A DNA stretch of 30,809 bases from CAZCJA01 sp964499015 (GCA_964499015.1 CAZCJA010000024.1:1-30809), one strand, 5' to 3'. Positions 1 through 9,016 are shown, numbered from the stretch's first letter. Program-made: numbers and translations. Notes: a model not told the origin generated them from the letters alone.

Positions 1-689
1 GGCGAGCCCGCGCCGATCGCGTAAATTTTTATGCCGTAAGCGGTCGCGGTGCGCGCGGCGGTGACCGGATCCACCGACCCCGCGTTGTTAACGCCGTCGG
101 TGACGAGAATGATCACTTTGCTTTTGGCGGCGGAATTTTTCAGGCGGTTCACCGCGGTGGCGATGCCGACGCCGATCGCGGTCTGGTCCGGCGGGATCGC
201 GCCGATTTTTACGTTCTCAACGACATTCAGGAGCGCCGTTCGATCAAGAGTAAGCGGACATTGGGTGATCGCGTGCTCGGCGAAGAGAACAATGCCCATC
301 CGGTCGTGCTCGCGGCCTTTGACAAAATCGGAAATCACTTTTTTGGCGATCTCAAAACGGTTGGAGGGTTTGAAATCAAGCGTAAGCATGCTGCGCGATG
401 CGTCCAAGCAAACCATGATATCGGTGGCTTTGGCGGAGAGTTCTTCGGAGCGCAGGCCCCGCTGCGGTCGCGCCAGCGCCAAAATCAAGAAAAGAACCGC
501 GGCCGCGCGCAAACAGCCGAGCACGAGCACGCCCATGTCCCATTTGCGCTCCTTCTTTTCCCCCGGCACGCGCTTGGTGGACGGAAAGCGCAGCTCCGGC
601 AAATCGTCGGCGCGGAACAGGAATAAGTAGGTCAATATCGCCGGAATGGCGAGCAGGAACCACAGATATTCGGGGTTCGCCCATCTCAT
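1..689 (-). CDS. batA: BatA-like von Willebrand factor A membrane protein (partial, 3' end outside window)
   Basis: I read this frame directly from the minus strand. It opens with ATG at 689 (MRWANPEYLWFLLAIPAI) and stays open to the left edge, so only the first 229 residues are present. A first membrane helix lies at about residues 8-25 and a second at about 52-72 (MGVLVLGCLRAAAVLFLILA). A VWA domain follows, with the metal-ion-dependent adhesion motif DASRS (in LDASRSM) and a later TDGVNN segment. This is the layout of BatA in the Bacteroides aerotolerance (Bat) clusters, where the VWA domain faces the periplasm. The start overlaps the stop of the BatD-like gene by four bases (ATGA), which implies translational coupling. 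BatB also has this layout, so BatA versus BatB is inferred from gene order. Confidence 0.85.
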   Translation of the reverse strand, partial: MRWANPEYLWFLLAIPAILTYLFLFRADDLPELRFPSTKRVPGEKKERKWDMGVLVLGCLRAAAVLFLILALARPQRGLRSEELSAKATDIMVCLDASRSMLTLDFKPSNRFEIAKKVISDFVKGREHDRMGIVLFAEHAITQCPLTLDRTALLNVVENVKIGAIPPDQTAIGVGIATAVNRLKNSAAKSKVIILVTDGVNNAGSVDPVTAARTATAYGIKIYAIGAGS

Positions 690-1624
690 ACGGGAATCGT
701 TTCCTCAGCCGGCGCTTCGGCTTTTTGAGGTGTTGTCTGCGTGATGAATTTTCGCACGCGTTCCACGTCCTCATTCACTTGCGGTTCGGACGGCGTGAAT
801 TTTGCGAATTTAACCAAATCGCTGTTTTCGATAAAGACGCGCAAGATAAGCGTGGTGTCGAGCGGGAGGTCAAGTTTGCGCACCTCCGCCAGTAGTTCGG
901 AGGTGGTGCGTTCCATGAATGTATTGTTGAAACGCTGCGCCAAATACGTGCGCGCGATGGCGGAGAGGCCGATGTAATACTCTTTGACGTTCCCGTTGGC
1001 CAGCAAGTCGGAGTTTTCCAGTTCGCGCAGCGCGGCAAACGCCGCTTCTTCCGGCGGTATGGGTGGTCCAGCGTCCTCGGTGGTTTCTCCTTTCTGTTTT
1101 CGCATCACGCGGTAAGCGATGTACGCGGCCCCGGCCAAAAATAGAACCAGCAGTAGCATCCACACCCAGGCATAAGAGCGGTAATTAAACGTTCCCTTGA
1201 GCGGCCGCAAGTTCCCCTCATCGCCGTGTTTGGCCAGAAGCGAGAGAACATTAATATCCAGCGGTTGTGTGCGCGCCTCAACGTGTTGCTGATCTGGCGT
1301 GGTGAAGCCGACGGTAAACGCCGGCAGCGGGACGGTGCCGGTGGAAAACGTGGTGACAATAATTGGATAGGTCATTTCGACGTCGCCGTTCAGCAACAGG
1401 CGCGTTTCGGGCGTGAGCGCCGCGAGCAGTTCGAATTGTCCCGTCGCGGGCGCGGCCAGCGGAATCGGTTTGAGCGCGCTGGAGAAGATCACCGTGATGT
1501 TGCAGCGCACCGGGTCGCCGATCGTGATATCGCGCGGGCTGACGTCCATGCGCAATTTGACCGTGGGCTCGGCCATTGCCGGAGCCGCCGCGAGCGCCAT
1601 CAAAAGAAAGAACGCCTTTTTCAT
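686..1624 (-). CDS. BatD-like exported single-helix membrane protein
   Basis: This 312-residue protein has a signal peptide (MKKAFFLLMALAAAPAMA) and an N-terminal beta-rich exported part of about 130 residues (VKLRMDVSPRDITIGDPV). One transmembrane helix follows near residues 150-172 (WVWMLLLVLFLAGAAYIAYR), then a helical cytoplasmic tail of about 130 residues. The exported part resembles the repeated domain of BatD (oxygen tolerance protein), but the protein is much shorter than classical BatD proteins of roughly 550-600 residues. Its place between the DUF58 gene and batA, with ATGA overlaps on both sides, puts it in the Bat cluster. Small proteins in this position are sometimes annotated as DUF4381, which is an alternative family. 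No catalytic motif is visible; a structural role with MoxR/VWA partners is inferred. Confidence 0.7.
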   Translation of the reverse strand: MKKAFFLLMALAAAPAMAEPTVKLRMDVSPRDITIGDPVRCNITVIFSSALKPIPLAAPATGQFELLAALTPETRLLLNGDVEMTYPIIVTTFSTGTVPLPAFTVGFTTPDQQHVEARTQPLDINVLSLLAKHGDEGNLRPLKGTFNYRSYAWVWMLLLVLFLAGAAYIAYRVMRKQKGETTEDAGPPIPPEEAAFAALRELENSDLLANGNVKEYYIGLSAIARTYLAQRFNNTFMERTTSELLAEVRKLDLPLDTTLILRVFIENSDLVKFAKFTPSEPQVNEDVERVRKFITQTTPQKAEAPAEETIPV

Positions 1625-2526
1625 CGGCGGAACCTCATTGCGCGCTCGCGGAAGAAAGCGATCAGCGGTTTCACGTAATCTTTATCGGTGGCAAAGAACA
1701 CGTGGTCCATTTTGATTTTCCGAAAAAACGTCGTAAGTTTCCTTTTTTCACTGGCCATCGCGATCTCATAGACGTTTTTAAAATCTTTCCGTCCCCCGCG
1801 CAAAATCATTCGCTGGCCGGTTTCCGCGTCTTGGACCAGCAGCCGGCTCACCTGCGGCCATTTCTTTTCCAGCGGGTCGGACAAAACAAACGCGATGGTG
1901 TCGTGATGGCGCTGGGTGATGGCCAGCGTCTGTTCGAAGCCTTGATCGATAAAGTCGGACAACAGAAATACGATCGCTTTCTTCTTTTGGATGCGGTTTA
2001 AATGCTGCAGCGCCAGGTTGATATTGGTGCCGGCGCTTTTGGGCTGGACCGTCAGCACGTCGCGCACCAGGCGCAGTGCGTGGCTGCGGGATTTGCGCGG
2101 CGGTATGTACGCCTCGATTTGGTCGGAGAAGAGCAGGAGGCCGACTTTATCGTTGTTCTTGAGCGACGAAAAAGCGATCAGCGAAACCAGTTCGGCGGCG
2201 AGTTCCGCCTTGGAGCGGCGGACGGTGCCGAAGGCGTGCGAATTGGAGATGTCGACGGCGATAATGATGGTGAGCTCGCGTTCTTCGGTGAAGCGTTTGA
2301 TGTAGGCCTGGCCCATTTTCGCGGTGAGCGCCCAATGAATGGTGCGCACGTCGTCGCCGGGCACGTATTCGCGGACGTCGTGGAATTCGACGCCGCGGCC
2401 TTTAAACGAGGAGTGGTATTGGCCGGCGAACAGCTCATTGACCAGCCGCGCCGTGCGGATTTCGATCCGCTGGGTGCGCCGGAGAATCTCGCTGGGACTA
2501 GTTCCGGTGGGCGTGGAAGCGGCCAT
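1621..2526 (-). CDS. DUF58 domain protein with VWA-like fold
   Basis: The 301-residue product has the DUF58 signature (VREYVPGDDVRTIHW, about residues 51-65), then RFTEERELTIIIAVD and a MIDAS-like DISNS triad near residue 95. The rest resembles a VWA fold (VFLLSDFIDQGFEQTLAITQ). DUF58 proteins almost always sit directly downstream of moxR and are thought to be partners of the MoxR AAA+ ATPase. That is the order here: the start lies three bases after the moxR stop, and the stop overlaps the BatD-like start (ATGA). There is no membrane helix, so this is a cytoplasmic form. The family call is firm; the exact job is not known from sequence. Confidence 0.9.
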   Translation of the reverse strand: MAASTPTGTSPSEILRRTQRIEIRTARLVNELFAGQYHSSFKGRGVEFHDVREYVPGDDVRTIHWALTAKMGQAYIKRFTEERELTIIIAVDISNSHAFGTVRRSKAELAAELVSLIAFSSLKNNDKVGLLLFSDQIEAYIPPRKSRSHALRLVRDVLTVQPKSAGTNINLALQHLNRIQKKKAIVFLLSDFIDQGFEQTLAITQRHHDTIAFVLSDPLEKKWPQVSRLLVQDAETGQRMILRGGRKDFKNVYEIAMASEKRKLTTFFRKIKMDHVFFATDKDYVKPLIAFFRERAMRFRR

Positions 2527-2529
2527 GGC

Positions 2530-3513
2530 TCATGGAACTTCAACCACGTCGAAGATCTGCCGCAAAAGATCGTCCGACGTTTTGTTTTCCGCTTCGGCTT
2601 CGAAGCTGGGGATCAAACGGTGGCGCAGAACGTCCGGTCCAATGGATTTGATGTCTTCGGGCGTGACGTAACCGCGGCCTTTCAGGAACGCGAACGCCTT
2701 GGCGGCGGTCGCGAGCGCGATCGTCGCGCGCGGCGAGGCGCCGTACGACAAAAGCGATTTCATGTCGGATAAATTGAATTTTTCGGGTTCGCGCGTCGCG
2801 AACACGAGATCGAGGATGTACCCCTTTATTTTTTCGTCCATGTACACGTCGCGCACCACTTGGCGCACCTGTTCGATGCGTTCCGGCGTAATGATGTGGC
2901 GCACTTTCTCCGGCGCGATTTGTTTTTTCTCGAGGATGAGTTTTTCCTCTTCGCGGCTCGGGTACGTGATGGAGAGCTTCAGCATGAAGCGGTCCACCTG
3001 GGCTTCGGGAAGCGGATAGGTTCCTTCTTGCTCAATGGGGTTCTGCGTGGCCAGGACCAGAAACGGCGACGGCAGCATGTGCGTTGTTTCGCCGATCGTC
3101 ACTTGTTTCTCCTGCATCGCTTCCAGCAAGGCCGACTGCACTTTGGCCGGAGCGCGGTTGATTTCGTCGGCGAGCACGATGTTCGCGAAAATAGGGCCTT
3201 TGCGAACGGTGAAGTCCCCCGATTTCGGATTGTAGATCAGCGTGCCGATCAAGTCGGACGGCAAAAGGTCGGGCGTGAACTGAATGCGCTGAAATTTGGC
3301 GTCGATGGTTTCGGAAAGCGTTTTAACCGCGAGGGTTTTGGCGAGACCCGGAACGCCTTCGAGAAGGATGTGCCCGTCGGATAAAAGCCCGACCATGAGG
3401 CGATCGAGCAAATAACGCTGGCCGACGATGACTTTGCTGATCTCGCCGAACATCTCTTCGACGAAGACGCTTTCTTTGCGGACTGTTTCATTAATGGCGC
3501 GAATGTCTGCCAT
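2530..3513 (-). CDS. moxR: MoxR-family AAA+ ATPase
   Basis: The 327-residue protein carries Walker A as GVPGLAKT (53-60), Walker B as IVLADEINR (112-120), the downstream LATQNPIEQEGTYPLPEAQ segment, and the R-finger/lid region at the C-terminus. These features and the length are typical of MoxR ATPases. Such enzymes act as chaperone-like ATPases that work with VWA proteins; the DUF58 and BatA genes follow immediately. A near-perfect Shine-Dalgarno (AGGAGGT, 3523-3529) sits nine bases before the ATG. It is one of the best ribosome sites in the left block and supports this start. The gene is 18 bases downstream of the helicase gene, so it is probably co-transcribed with it. Confidence 0.95.
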   Translation of the reverse strand: MADIRAINETVRKESVFVEEMFGEISKVIVGQRYLLDRLMVGLLSDGHILLEGVPGLAKTLAVKTLSETIDAKFQRIQFTPDLLPSDLIGTLIYNPKSGDFTVRKGPIFANIVLADEINRAPAKVQSALLEAMQEKQVTIGETTHMLPSPFLVLATQNPIEQEGTYPLPEAQVDRFMLKLSITYPSREEEKLILEKKQIAPEKVRHIITPERIEQVRQVVRDVYMDEKIKGYILDLVFATREPEKFNLSDMKSLLSYGASPRATIALATAAKAFAFLKGRGYVTPEDIKSIGPDVLRHRLIPSFEAEAENKTSDDLLRQIFDVVEVP

Positions 3514-3531
3514 AAAGAGAGGACCTCCTGT

Positions 3532-4752
3532 TTAGCGAAACCGGCCGTGTCGCGAGGTTGGAATGCGGCGCCGTGCCCGTCCGAAGCTTTCCGACAACGG
3601 CTTGGGCTTAACAATCAAGCGTGGCGGAACCAAGTACGGGAAGGTCGGCAGAACCCCGCGCGGCAGGGTTTTATTAATAAATCGTTCGATGCGCTTCAAA
3701 TACGGTTCTTCATCGGGCGAGACGATGGTGAAGGCGTCGCCGGTGGCGGCGGCGCGGCCCGTGCGGCCGATGCGGTGGACGTAGTCTTCCGGATGCTGCG
3801 GCACGTCGTAATTAATCACGTGGCTGATTTCTTTAATATCGATGCCGCGGGAAGCGATGTCGGTGGCCACCATGATCTGGTATCTCTTGGCGGAGAAGCC
3901 GGCGAGGGCTTCGTTGCGTTCGGTTTGGCTGCGGTTGGAGTGCAGGATCGTCACCGATTTGCCGATCTTGCTGAGGCCTTTGCCCACGCGGTCGGCGCCG
4001 TGTTTGGTGCGGCAGAAAATCAAAGCGGACGAAATATTGGCTTGATCGATTAGGGCATAGAGGAACGCTTCTTTCTGGCTGCTTGAGACCGGATAAATCA
4101 TTTGAGTGACGGTGTTGGCCGGGATTGACGGCGCAAGGTCGACGGTCTTCGGGTTCACGAAGAACGAACTCACCAAGCGTTGGATTTCCGGCGGGAACGT
4201 GGCCGAAAAAAGCATGGTTTGTTTTTTCGTTGTGCAGGCCGACATGATGGCGCGGATGTCCGGCAAAAAGCCCATGTCGAGCATGCGGTCCGCTTCGTCC
4301 AAAATGAGGGTTTGAATATTTTTCAATGTGATCGTGTGCCTCCGCATATGATCGAGAAGGCGCCCGGGCGTGGCCACAACGATTTGCGCGCCGGACTGGA
4401 TCCCTTTAACTTGGCGGTCAAAATTGGCGCCGCCGAGAATCAGTACGGACCGAACGCCCGTATATTTTCCCGCTTCCATGACCACGCGCGCCACCTGGGC
4501 GGCGAGCTCGCGGGTTGGCACCATTACCAGTACCGACGGCTTGTGTGCAGGCGGATTCGTCAGCAAGCGGTGCAAGGCCGGCAACACGAAAGCCATGGTT
4601 TTTCCCGTTCCGGTTTGCGCGCAGGCGCGAATGTCGGTGCCCTGCATCGCATCGGCGATAACGTGTTCTTGGACGGGCGTGGGCGTGGTGAAGCCCAGTT
4701 CATTTAAGCCCTGCATGATGAGCGGATGGAGATTAAGGTCGGAGAATTGCAT
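3532..4752 (-). CDS. DEAD-box ATP-dependent RNA helicase (RhlE-like)
   Basis: All helicase motifs are present in the 406-residue product: Q motif (GFTTPTPVQ, 20-28), motif I AQTGTGKT (45-52), Ia PTRELA, Ib TPGR, II DEAD (152-155), III SAT, IV LIFCRT, V VATDIASRGID and VI HRIGRTGR. The C-terminal extension is short, proline-rich and basic (ending SRHGRFR), which fits RhlE/CshA-like helicases without an RNA-binding domain. Expected role: RNA duplex unwinding in ribosome assembly or RNA decay. The ATG lies seven bases after the mqnD-like stop and has no clear Shine-Dalgarno, so translation may depend on coupling to the upstream gene. Confidence 0.95.
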   Translation of the reverse strand: MQFSDLNLHPLIMQGLNELGFTTPTPVQEHVIADAMQGTDIRACAQTGTGKTMAFVLPALHRLLTNPPAHKPSVLVMVPTRELAAQVARVVMEAGKYTGVRSVLILGGANFDRQVKGIQSGAQIVVATPGRLLDHMRRHTITLKNIQTLILDEADRMLDMGFLPDIRAIMSACTTKKQTMLFSATFPPEIQRLVSSFFVNPKTVDLAPSIPANTVTQMIYPVSSSQKEAFLYALIDQANISSALIFCRTKHGADRVGKGLSKIGKSVTILHSNRSQTERNEALAGFSAKRYQIMVATDIASRGIDIKEISHVINYDVPQHPEDYVHRIGRTGRAAATGDAFTIVSPDEEPYLKRIERFINKTLPRGVLPTFPYLVPPRLIVKPKPLSESFGRARRRIPTSRHGRFR

Positions 4753-4759
4753 TCAGTGG

Positions 4760-5611
4760 TTACGGACGCAAAATGTCGACGATCGTCGGCGATGGGTAAA
4801 TGCCCGCGCGATAGGCTTTATCAAACAACAGGTTGAGCGCCTTCTCGCAGTCATCGCCCATATTGAGCGTGTCGTCGTTCACGTACATACCGACAAAACG
4901 GTCGCCGAGGGGCTTGGCCAGCCCTCGTCCGAAATTAAGGGAGTAGTCGACGGCTGCGCTGCGCTCTTTGTGCGCAATTTCAATACTGGTGCGCAGCGCG
5001 TTGGCGACGGTGAGCGCGAAGTCGCGGCCCAAATTTTTATTAACCACATCGAGGCCGAGCGGAATCGGCAGTTGGGTTTCGTCCATCCAGGCGACGCCCA
5101 GGTCGACGATTTTTTCAAAGCCCATCGTTTCGTAGGTTATCTGCGCTTCGTGGATTAACAATCCAAAATCGATTTCGCCGGCTTGGAGGGCCGCGGGAAT
5201 GGCGTCAAAACGATATTCGATGGGTTCATAGCCCGGCGCGAGGAGTTTAAGCAATAGCGCGGCGGTGGTGTATTTTCCCGGAATGCCAATGCGCCGCGTC
5301 TTGGGGTTCTCGCCTTTGCGTTTCACGACCACGGGGCCGTAGTTGCGGCCGACGGAGGCGCCCATCGGCAATATCCAATAGTGTTTGCGGATCGCCGGAT
5401 AAATCGCGGCCGAGACGGCACTCACTTCTATTTCGTTTTTCATCGTCATGCCGTTCAGCGTCTGAATGTCTTCAAGCACGTGTTCGATGGTGTGGCCGGG
5501 AATAGAAACTTTGCCGGACGCGAAACCGTAAAACATAAAAGCATCATCCGGATCCGGCGTGTGGCCGATCCGTAGAACTTTGTTTTGTATGGGTGTTTCG
5601 AGCGGCGTCAT
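4760..5611 (-). CDS. mqnD: MqnD-like 1,4-dihydroxy-6-naphthoate synthase family protein
   Basis: The 283-residue protein has the MqnA/MqnD periplasmic-binding-like fold without a signal peptide. Family marks are LRIGHTPDPDDAFMFYG (13-29), VLEDIQTLN (45-53), the GIPGKYTTAALLLKL segment and the GLLIHEAQITY motif, whose H154 corresponds to the catalytic histidine of MqnD. MqnD cleaves cyclic de-hypoxanthinyl futalosine in the alternative menaquinone route. No other mqn gene is in the window, so the pathway is inferred from this one enzyme. The family also contains relatives of uncertain substrate, so the exact reaction is less sure than the family. The start is six bases after the pepA stop and has no good Shine-Dalgarno. 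Confidence 0.82.
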   Translation of the reverse strand: MTPLETPIQNKVLRIGHTPDPDDAFMFYGFASGKVSIPGHTIEHVLEDIQTLNGMTMKNEIEVSAVSAAIYPAIRKHYWILPMGASVGRNYGPVVVKRKGENPKTRRIGIPGKYTTAALLLKLLAPGYEPIEYRFDAIPAALQAGEIDFGLLIHEAQITYETMGFEKIVDLGVAWMDETQLPIPLGLDVVNKNLGRDFALTVANALRTSIEIAHKERSAAVDYSLNFGRGLAKPLGDRFVGMYVNDDTLNMGDDCEKALNLLFDKAYRAGIYPSPTIVDILRP

Positions 5612-5617
5612 GAGGGG

Positions 5618-7123
5618 CTAATTATACGCGAGAATGTGATGTAAAAGTGTACGAACCATAACTCCTGTGCCCCCAGGGGCGGACAGGGCGTTCTGACCGT
5701 CGGTCCAGGCCGGACCGGCAATATCGATGTGGACCCAGGGTTTCCCGTCGTCCACGAACTCTTTGAGGAACAGTCCTCCAATGATTGTGCCCGCTTCCCC
5801 GGCCCGGCCAATGTTCTTGATGTCGGCGATGGGGCTGTCCATATGGCTTCTGTATTCGTCCTCAAGCGGCAATTCCCAAACTTTTTCCCCCGATAACTGT
5901 GAGGCGGCTTTAATTTTCGCCACGAGTTTTTGATCCGTTCCCATGATTCCCGCGATGTCGTTTCCAAGCGCCACAACGCAGGCGCCGGTGAGCGTGGCCA
6001 AATCGAGGATTTCATCGACGTTTTGGCGGCAGGCATAGGACAGGGCATCCGCCAAAACCAGCCGTCCTTCGGCGTCGGTGTTCAGTACTTCAATTGTTTT
6101 CCCTCGCATCGTGGTCAAAATATCGCCCGGCTTGGTCGCCCGTCCGCCCGGCATGTTCTCGGTGAGTGGTGTGAAGCCATGCACTTCCACCTGGGGTTTC
6201 AGTTTGGCGAGCGCTTTAAAGACCGCAAACACGGCCGCTGCGCCCGACATATCCATTTTCATTGTCTCCATGGATTTCGGCGGTTTGAGCGACAGTCCGC
6301 CCGAATCAAACGTAATTCCCTTTCCACAGATGCCGATTTTGCGGCGAACCGGTCCGCGCGCGGGTTTGTAGCTCCAGTGCAAAAACGCCGGGGGCTGTGC
6401 GCTGCCGCGGTTCACGCCGAGAAGCCCACCCATGCCCATTTTGGTGATTTGGTTTTTGTCGAAAACTTTGAGTTTGATCGCGCCGCCGGCGATTGAGCGG
6501 GCCGCTTTGACCATAATTTCCGGCGTGGTGTCGCTCGGGCCGTCGTTGATCAGGTTGCGGGCAAAAATAGTGGCGTCGGCGAAAATGCGACCGATGGCGA
6601 TGCCGTCGCTAAACTGCGTGCGCTCAGCGGCGTCTTTGGCGATAAAGGAAACGGACGCAAGCTTATCGGCTTTAACGCTCTGCGTTTTGTAGCGCATGTA
6701 TTTGTAGTTGCCGAGCCAGATGCCCTCAGCGGCGGCTTGCGCAGAGAGTAGCGCGGAGCCGATGACCGGCGGGCGCAAAGCGAGTTGGGCGGCGCCGATC
6801 TGCGCCGCGCGGCGAATGGCGGCGGCGGTGGCGCGGCGGACGGTTTCCAGCGTGGCTTTATTTTCGGCGCCGAGGCCGATGAAGAGCACGCGCGAGAGAT
6901 TTTTGTCGGCGGTGCGGACGAGGGCGGTCTGGCCGGTTTTTCCCTCGAAACCATCGCTGATCGCATCGGCCAGCGCGCGTTCAATGCGGCTGCCGTGCAC
7001 GAATGAACCGAGGACTTTTTTGGATTTGTTATGGACAAACGCCGCGACGCAGCCGCCCCGGGTTTGGGACGGCAGAACGGCGTCGATTTTTAAGAGGGAT
7101 GGGTTGGCTTTAGCTATGTTCAA
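5618..7123 (-). CDS. pepA: Leucyl aminopeptidase (peptidase family M17)
   Basis: The 501-residue length matches bacterial PepA. The dimetal centre is complete: K268 and D273 in GKGITFDSGG, D291 in MKMDMSG, and D350/E352 in the NTDAEGRL signature. K280 and R354 occupy the catalytic positions, each two residues below the E. coli numbering. The enzyme removes N-terminal residues from peptides in the cytoplasm. The start codon is TTG (7121-7123) and overlaps the end of the DksA-like gene by 14 bases. There is no in-frame ATG near it, so a TTG start read by coupling is the simplest model, though the exact start is uncertain. Confidence 0.95.
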   Translation of the reverse strand: MNIAKANPSLLKIDAVLPSQTRGGCVAAFVHNKSKKVLGSFVHGSRIERALADAISDGFEGKTGQTALVRTADKNLSRVLFIGLGAENKATLETVRRATAAAIRRAAQIGAAQLALRPPVIGSALLSAQAAAEGIWLGNYKYMRYKTQSVKADKLASVSFIAKDAAERTQFSDGIAIGRIFADATIFARNLINDGPSDTTPEIMVKAARSIAGGAIKLKVFDKNQITKMGMGGLLGVNRGSAQPPAFLHWSYKPARGPVRRKIGICGKGITFDSGGLSLKPPKSMETMKMDMSGAAAVFAVFKALAKLKPQVEVHGFTPLTENMPGGRATKPGDILTTMRGKTIEVLNTDAEGRLVLADALSYACRQNVDEILDLATLTGACVVALGNDIAGIMGTDQKLVAKIKAASQLSGEKVWELPLEDEYRSHMDSPIADIKNIGRAGEAGTIIGGLFLKEFVDDGKPWVHIDIAGPAWTDGQNALSAPGGTGVMVRTLLHHILAYN

Positions 7124-7496
7124 AACGGGCTTGGCACTTGATGCAGTAACGCGCGTACGGCATGAATTTCAAGCGGAGTATTTTAATTTGGTCGCCGCAG
7201 GCTTCACAGATGCCAAACACGCCTTTTTCCACGCGGCGCAAGGCGGCTTCCACTTCATCAAGCAAATGTTTTTCGTTGTCGGTCAGTTCAAACACGAGAT
7301 CGCGGGCGACCGAGCGGGCCGCCACATCGCCTTCATCTCCCACATCGGCGTCTGGGAGGGCCTCTTCTCTTTTCTTGGAAACGGTCTTCAAGAGGTCGTC
7401 TCTCATGATTTCGAGGCGTTTCTGGTAAAAATCAATGTTGCCGACGGGTTTCGCCGGGGCTTTTTTAGCCGCTTTTTTGGTGGTTGTCTTTTTCAT
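7110..7496 (-). CDS. DksA/TraR-family C4 zinc-finger protein
   Basis: The 128-residue protein has a Lys/Ala-rich N-terminal tail (KKTTTKKAAKKAPAK), a helical hairpin, and a C-terminal four-cysteine zinc finger (C97, C100, C118, C121: CEAC...CIKC). An acidic DEGD element at the hairpin tip (54-57) occupies the place of the DxxDxA motif that DksA inserts into the RNA polymerase secondary channel. DksA proteins tune transcription with ppGpp. The GICEACGDQI block is typical of the family. A Shine-Dalgarno (AAGGA) precedes the ATG. The histone H1-like tail is unusual and might bind nucleic acid; that point is inference. Confidence 0.88.
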   Translation of the reverse strand: MKKTTTKKAAKKAPAKPVGNIDFYQKRLEIMRDDLLKTVSKKREEALPDADVGDEGDVAARSVARDLVFELTDNEKHLLDEVEAALRRVEKGVFGICEACGDQIKILRLKFMPYARYCIKCQARFEHS

Positions 7497-7516
7497 GGTC
7501 GTTCCTTCTAGCTAAT

Positions 7517-9010
7517 TTATTTGTTGGAAACAATCTTAACGGTACGCAAGGCCTCGGCCTCTTGGCCGGAGACTCGCACCGCGCGTTCCGTCAGGTCTTC
7601 CAGGTATTCAACAATTTCAGCCGTTACGCGTTCCCCCGGAATCAGGACCGGAATGCCGGGCGGGTACGGCGTCAGCGTCTGCGCTGAAATATGCCCAATA
7701 GCCTTACGGAGCGGGACGCGTTTTGATCGGTACAAAAGGAACACGTCGCGCGGGTTCATCACCAGTTCGGTCGAAAGAGACGGGATCTGCAGCACCCAGT
7801 TCTGGGCCTCGCCTTGCTTCTGTTTGTCGATATCGGTCAATGCTGCTACCAGACGGTCCAAATCCTGTTTGGTCGTGCCCACTCCGGTGATAGCGATCAG
7901 GTTAAAAAGGTCGGCCGCGTCCACCTGGATCGCGTAGTCCTTGGCCAAAAGCTCGCTGATGTATTGGCCCGGATAGCCGGTGCGGGTCACGTTGATGGTT
8001 ATCTTGGTGACATCCAAATCAAAGCCGCGGTTTTTGATCTCGGAGCGCGTGAGACAGGTGAAATTTTTGAGCTTGTTGATTTCGTTGCGGGCTCGTTCGC
8101 AGTTATCGATCAGGCGTCCAAGAATTTTTTCACCGTCTGACACCATCTGTTTTCGCGCCAAGTCCAAGGACGCAAGAGTCGCGTAGTTGGGGCTCGTGGT
8201 CTGCAGCATCGACAAGATTTTGCGCAAGCGGCTTAAATCGACGTTCTTCGAATTGACGTGCAAGGCGGAGCCCTGCGAGATCGCCGCGAGAATTTTGTGC
8301 GTGGACTGGACCACCATGTCCGCGCCCGCTTCGACGGCGGAGGTGGGCAGCTCCGAATGAAAATTCAAATGCGCGCCGTGCGCTTCGTCGACGAGAAGAA
8401 GCTTCCCCTTTGCGTGGCATATCTCGGCGATTTTTTTTAGGTTTGCGGCCACGCCGTTATAGGTGGGGCTGGTAACGAATACGGCTTTGGCTTCCGGGAA
8501 TTGCTTCAGCGCTTTTTCGACTTGTTCGGGCGTCGCGTCAAAAATAACGTCCAGGTTCTGGTCGATTGTCGGTTGGATCCAGATCGGCCAGACACCGGAC
8601 AGGATAATGCCGCCGAGCGTCGATTTGTGCGCGTTGCGCGAAATAATGATGGAATCGCCCGGACGGCAGGTTGCCATAACCATTGCCATGTTGCCGACGG
8701 AGGATCCGTTAACAAGAAAGAATGAATGTTCGACGCCGTAGGCTTTGGCGAACAACTGCTGGGCTTTTCGGATCGGACCCACGGGATCATGGAGTGAGTC
8801 GACTTCCGGGAAAACGGTGACGTCGAGCGCAAAAATATTGCGGCCGGTGAACGAGGCGAGCTTTTTATCGATGCCTTGGCCGTTTTTGTGGCCAGGCGTG
8901 TGGAACGATGTCACTTTGCGCTTGGCGCGCGCCAAGAGAACGTCCAAGAGCGGCGTTTTATCTTGGCCGTTGGTGTCCAATGGACGACGAGATTTACGCA
9001 AAGGCGTCAC
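7517..9010 (-). CDS. Orn/Lys/Arg decarboxylase, PLP-dependent fold type I
   Basis: The 497-residue enzyme starts its core with the HTPGHK motif (37-42). It has the PLP contacts DEAHGAHL (208-215) and the Schiff-base lysine K239 in STHKI, followed by the C-terminal small domain. It resembles the Bacillus SpeA-type arginine/lysine decarboxylases rather than the larger E. coli inducible forms. Substrate choice among arginine, lysine and ornithine cannot be fixed from motifs. The two genes before it in the same operon make aminopropyl donors and transfer aminopropyl groups, which suggests it supplies the amine acceptor. No agmatinase is visible. The start is GTG (9008-9010), six bases after the speE stop, with no strong Shine-Dalgarno. 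Confidence 0.9.
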   Translation of the reverse strand: MTPLRKSRRPLDTNGQDKTPLLDVLLARAKRKVTSFHTPGHKNGQGIDKKLASFTGRNIFALDVTVFPEVDSLHDPVGPIRKAQQLFAKAYGVEHSFFLVNGSSVGNMAMVMATCRPGDSIIISRNAHKSTLGGIILSGVWPIWIQPTIDQNLDVIFDATPEQVEKALKQFPEAKAVFVTSPTYNGVAANLKKIAEICHAKGKLLLVDEAHGAHLNFHSELPTSAVEAGADMVVQSTHKILAAISQGSALHVNSKNVDLSRLRKILSMLQTTSPNYATLASLDLARKQMVSDGEKILGRLIDNCERARNEINKLKNFTCLTRSEIKNRGFDLDVTKITINVTRTGYPGQYISELLAKDYAIQVDAADLFNLIAITGVGTTKQDLDRLVAALTDIDKQKQGEAQNWVLQIPSLSTELVMNPRDVFLLYRSKRVPLRKAIGHISAQTLTPYPPGIPVLIPGERVTAEIVEYLEDLTERAVRVSGQEAEALRTVKIVSNK

Positions 9011-9016
9011 AGGCTT

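Noticed and set aside
2002..2772. A 256-residue plus-strand open frame opposite the DUF58 and moxR genes.
   Set aside because: It is antisense to two conserved genes and its composition (Arg/Gly/Asp/Phe runs) is that of a mirror frame.
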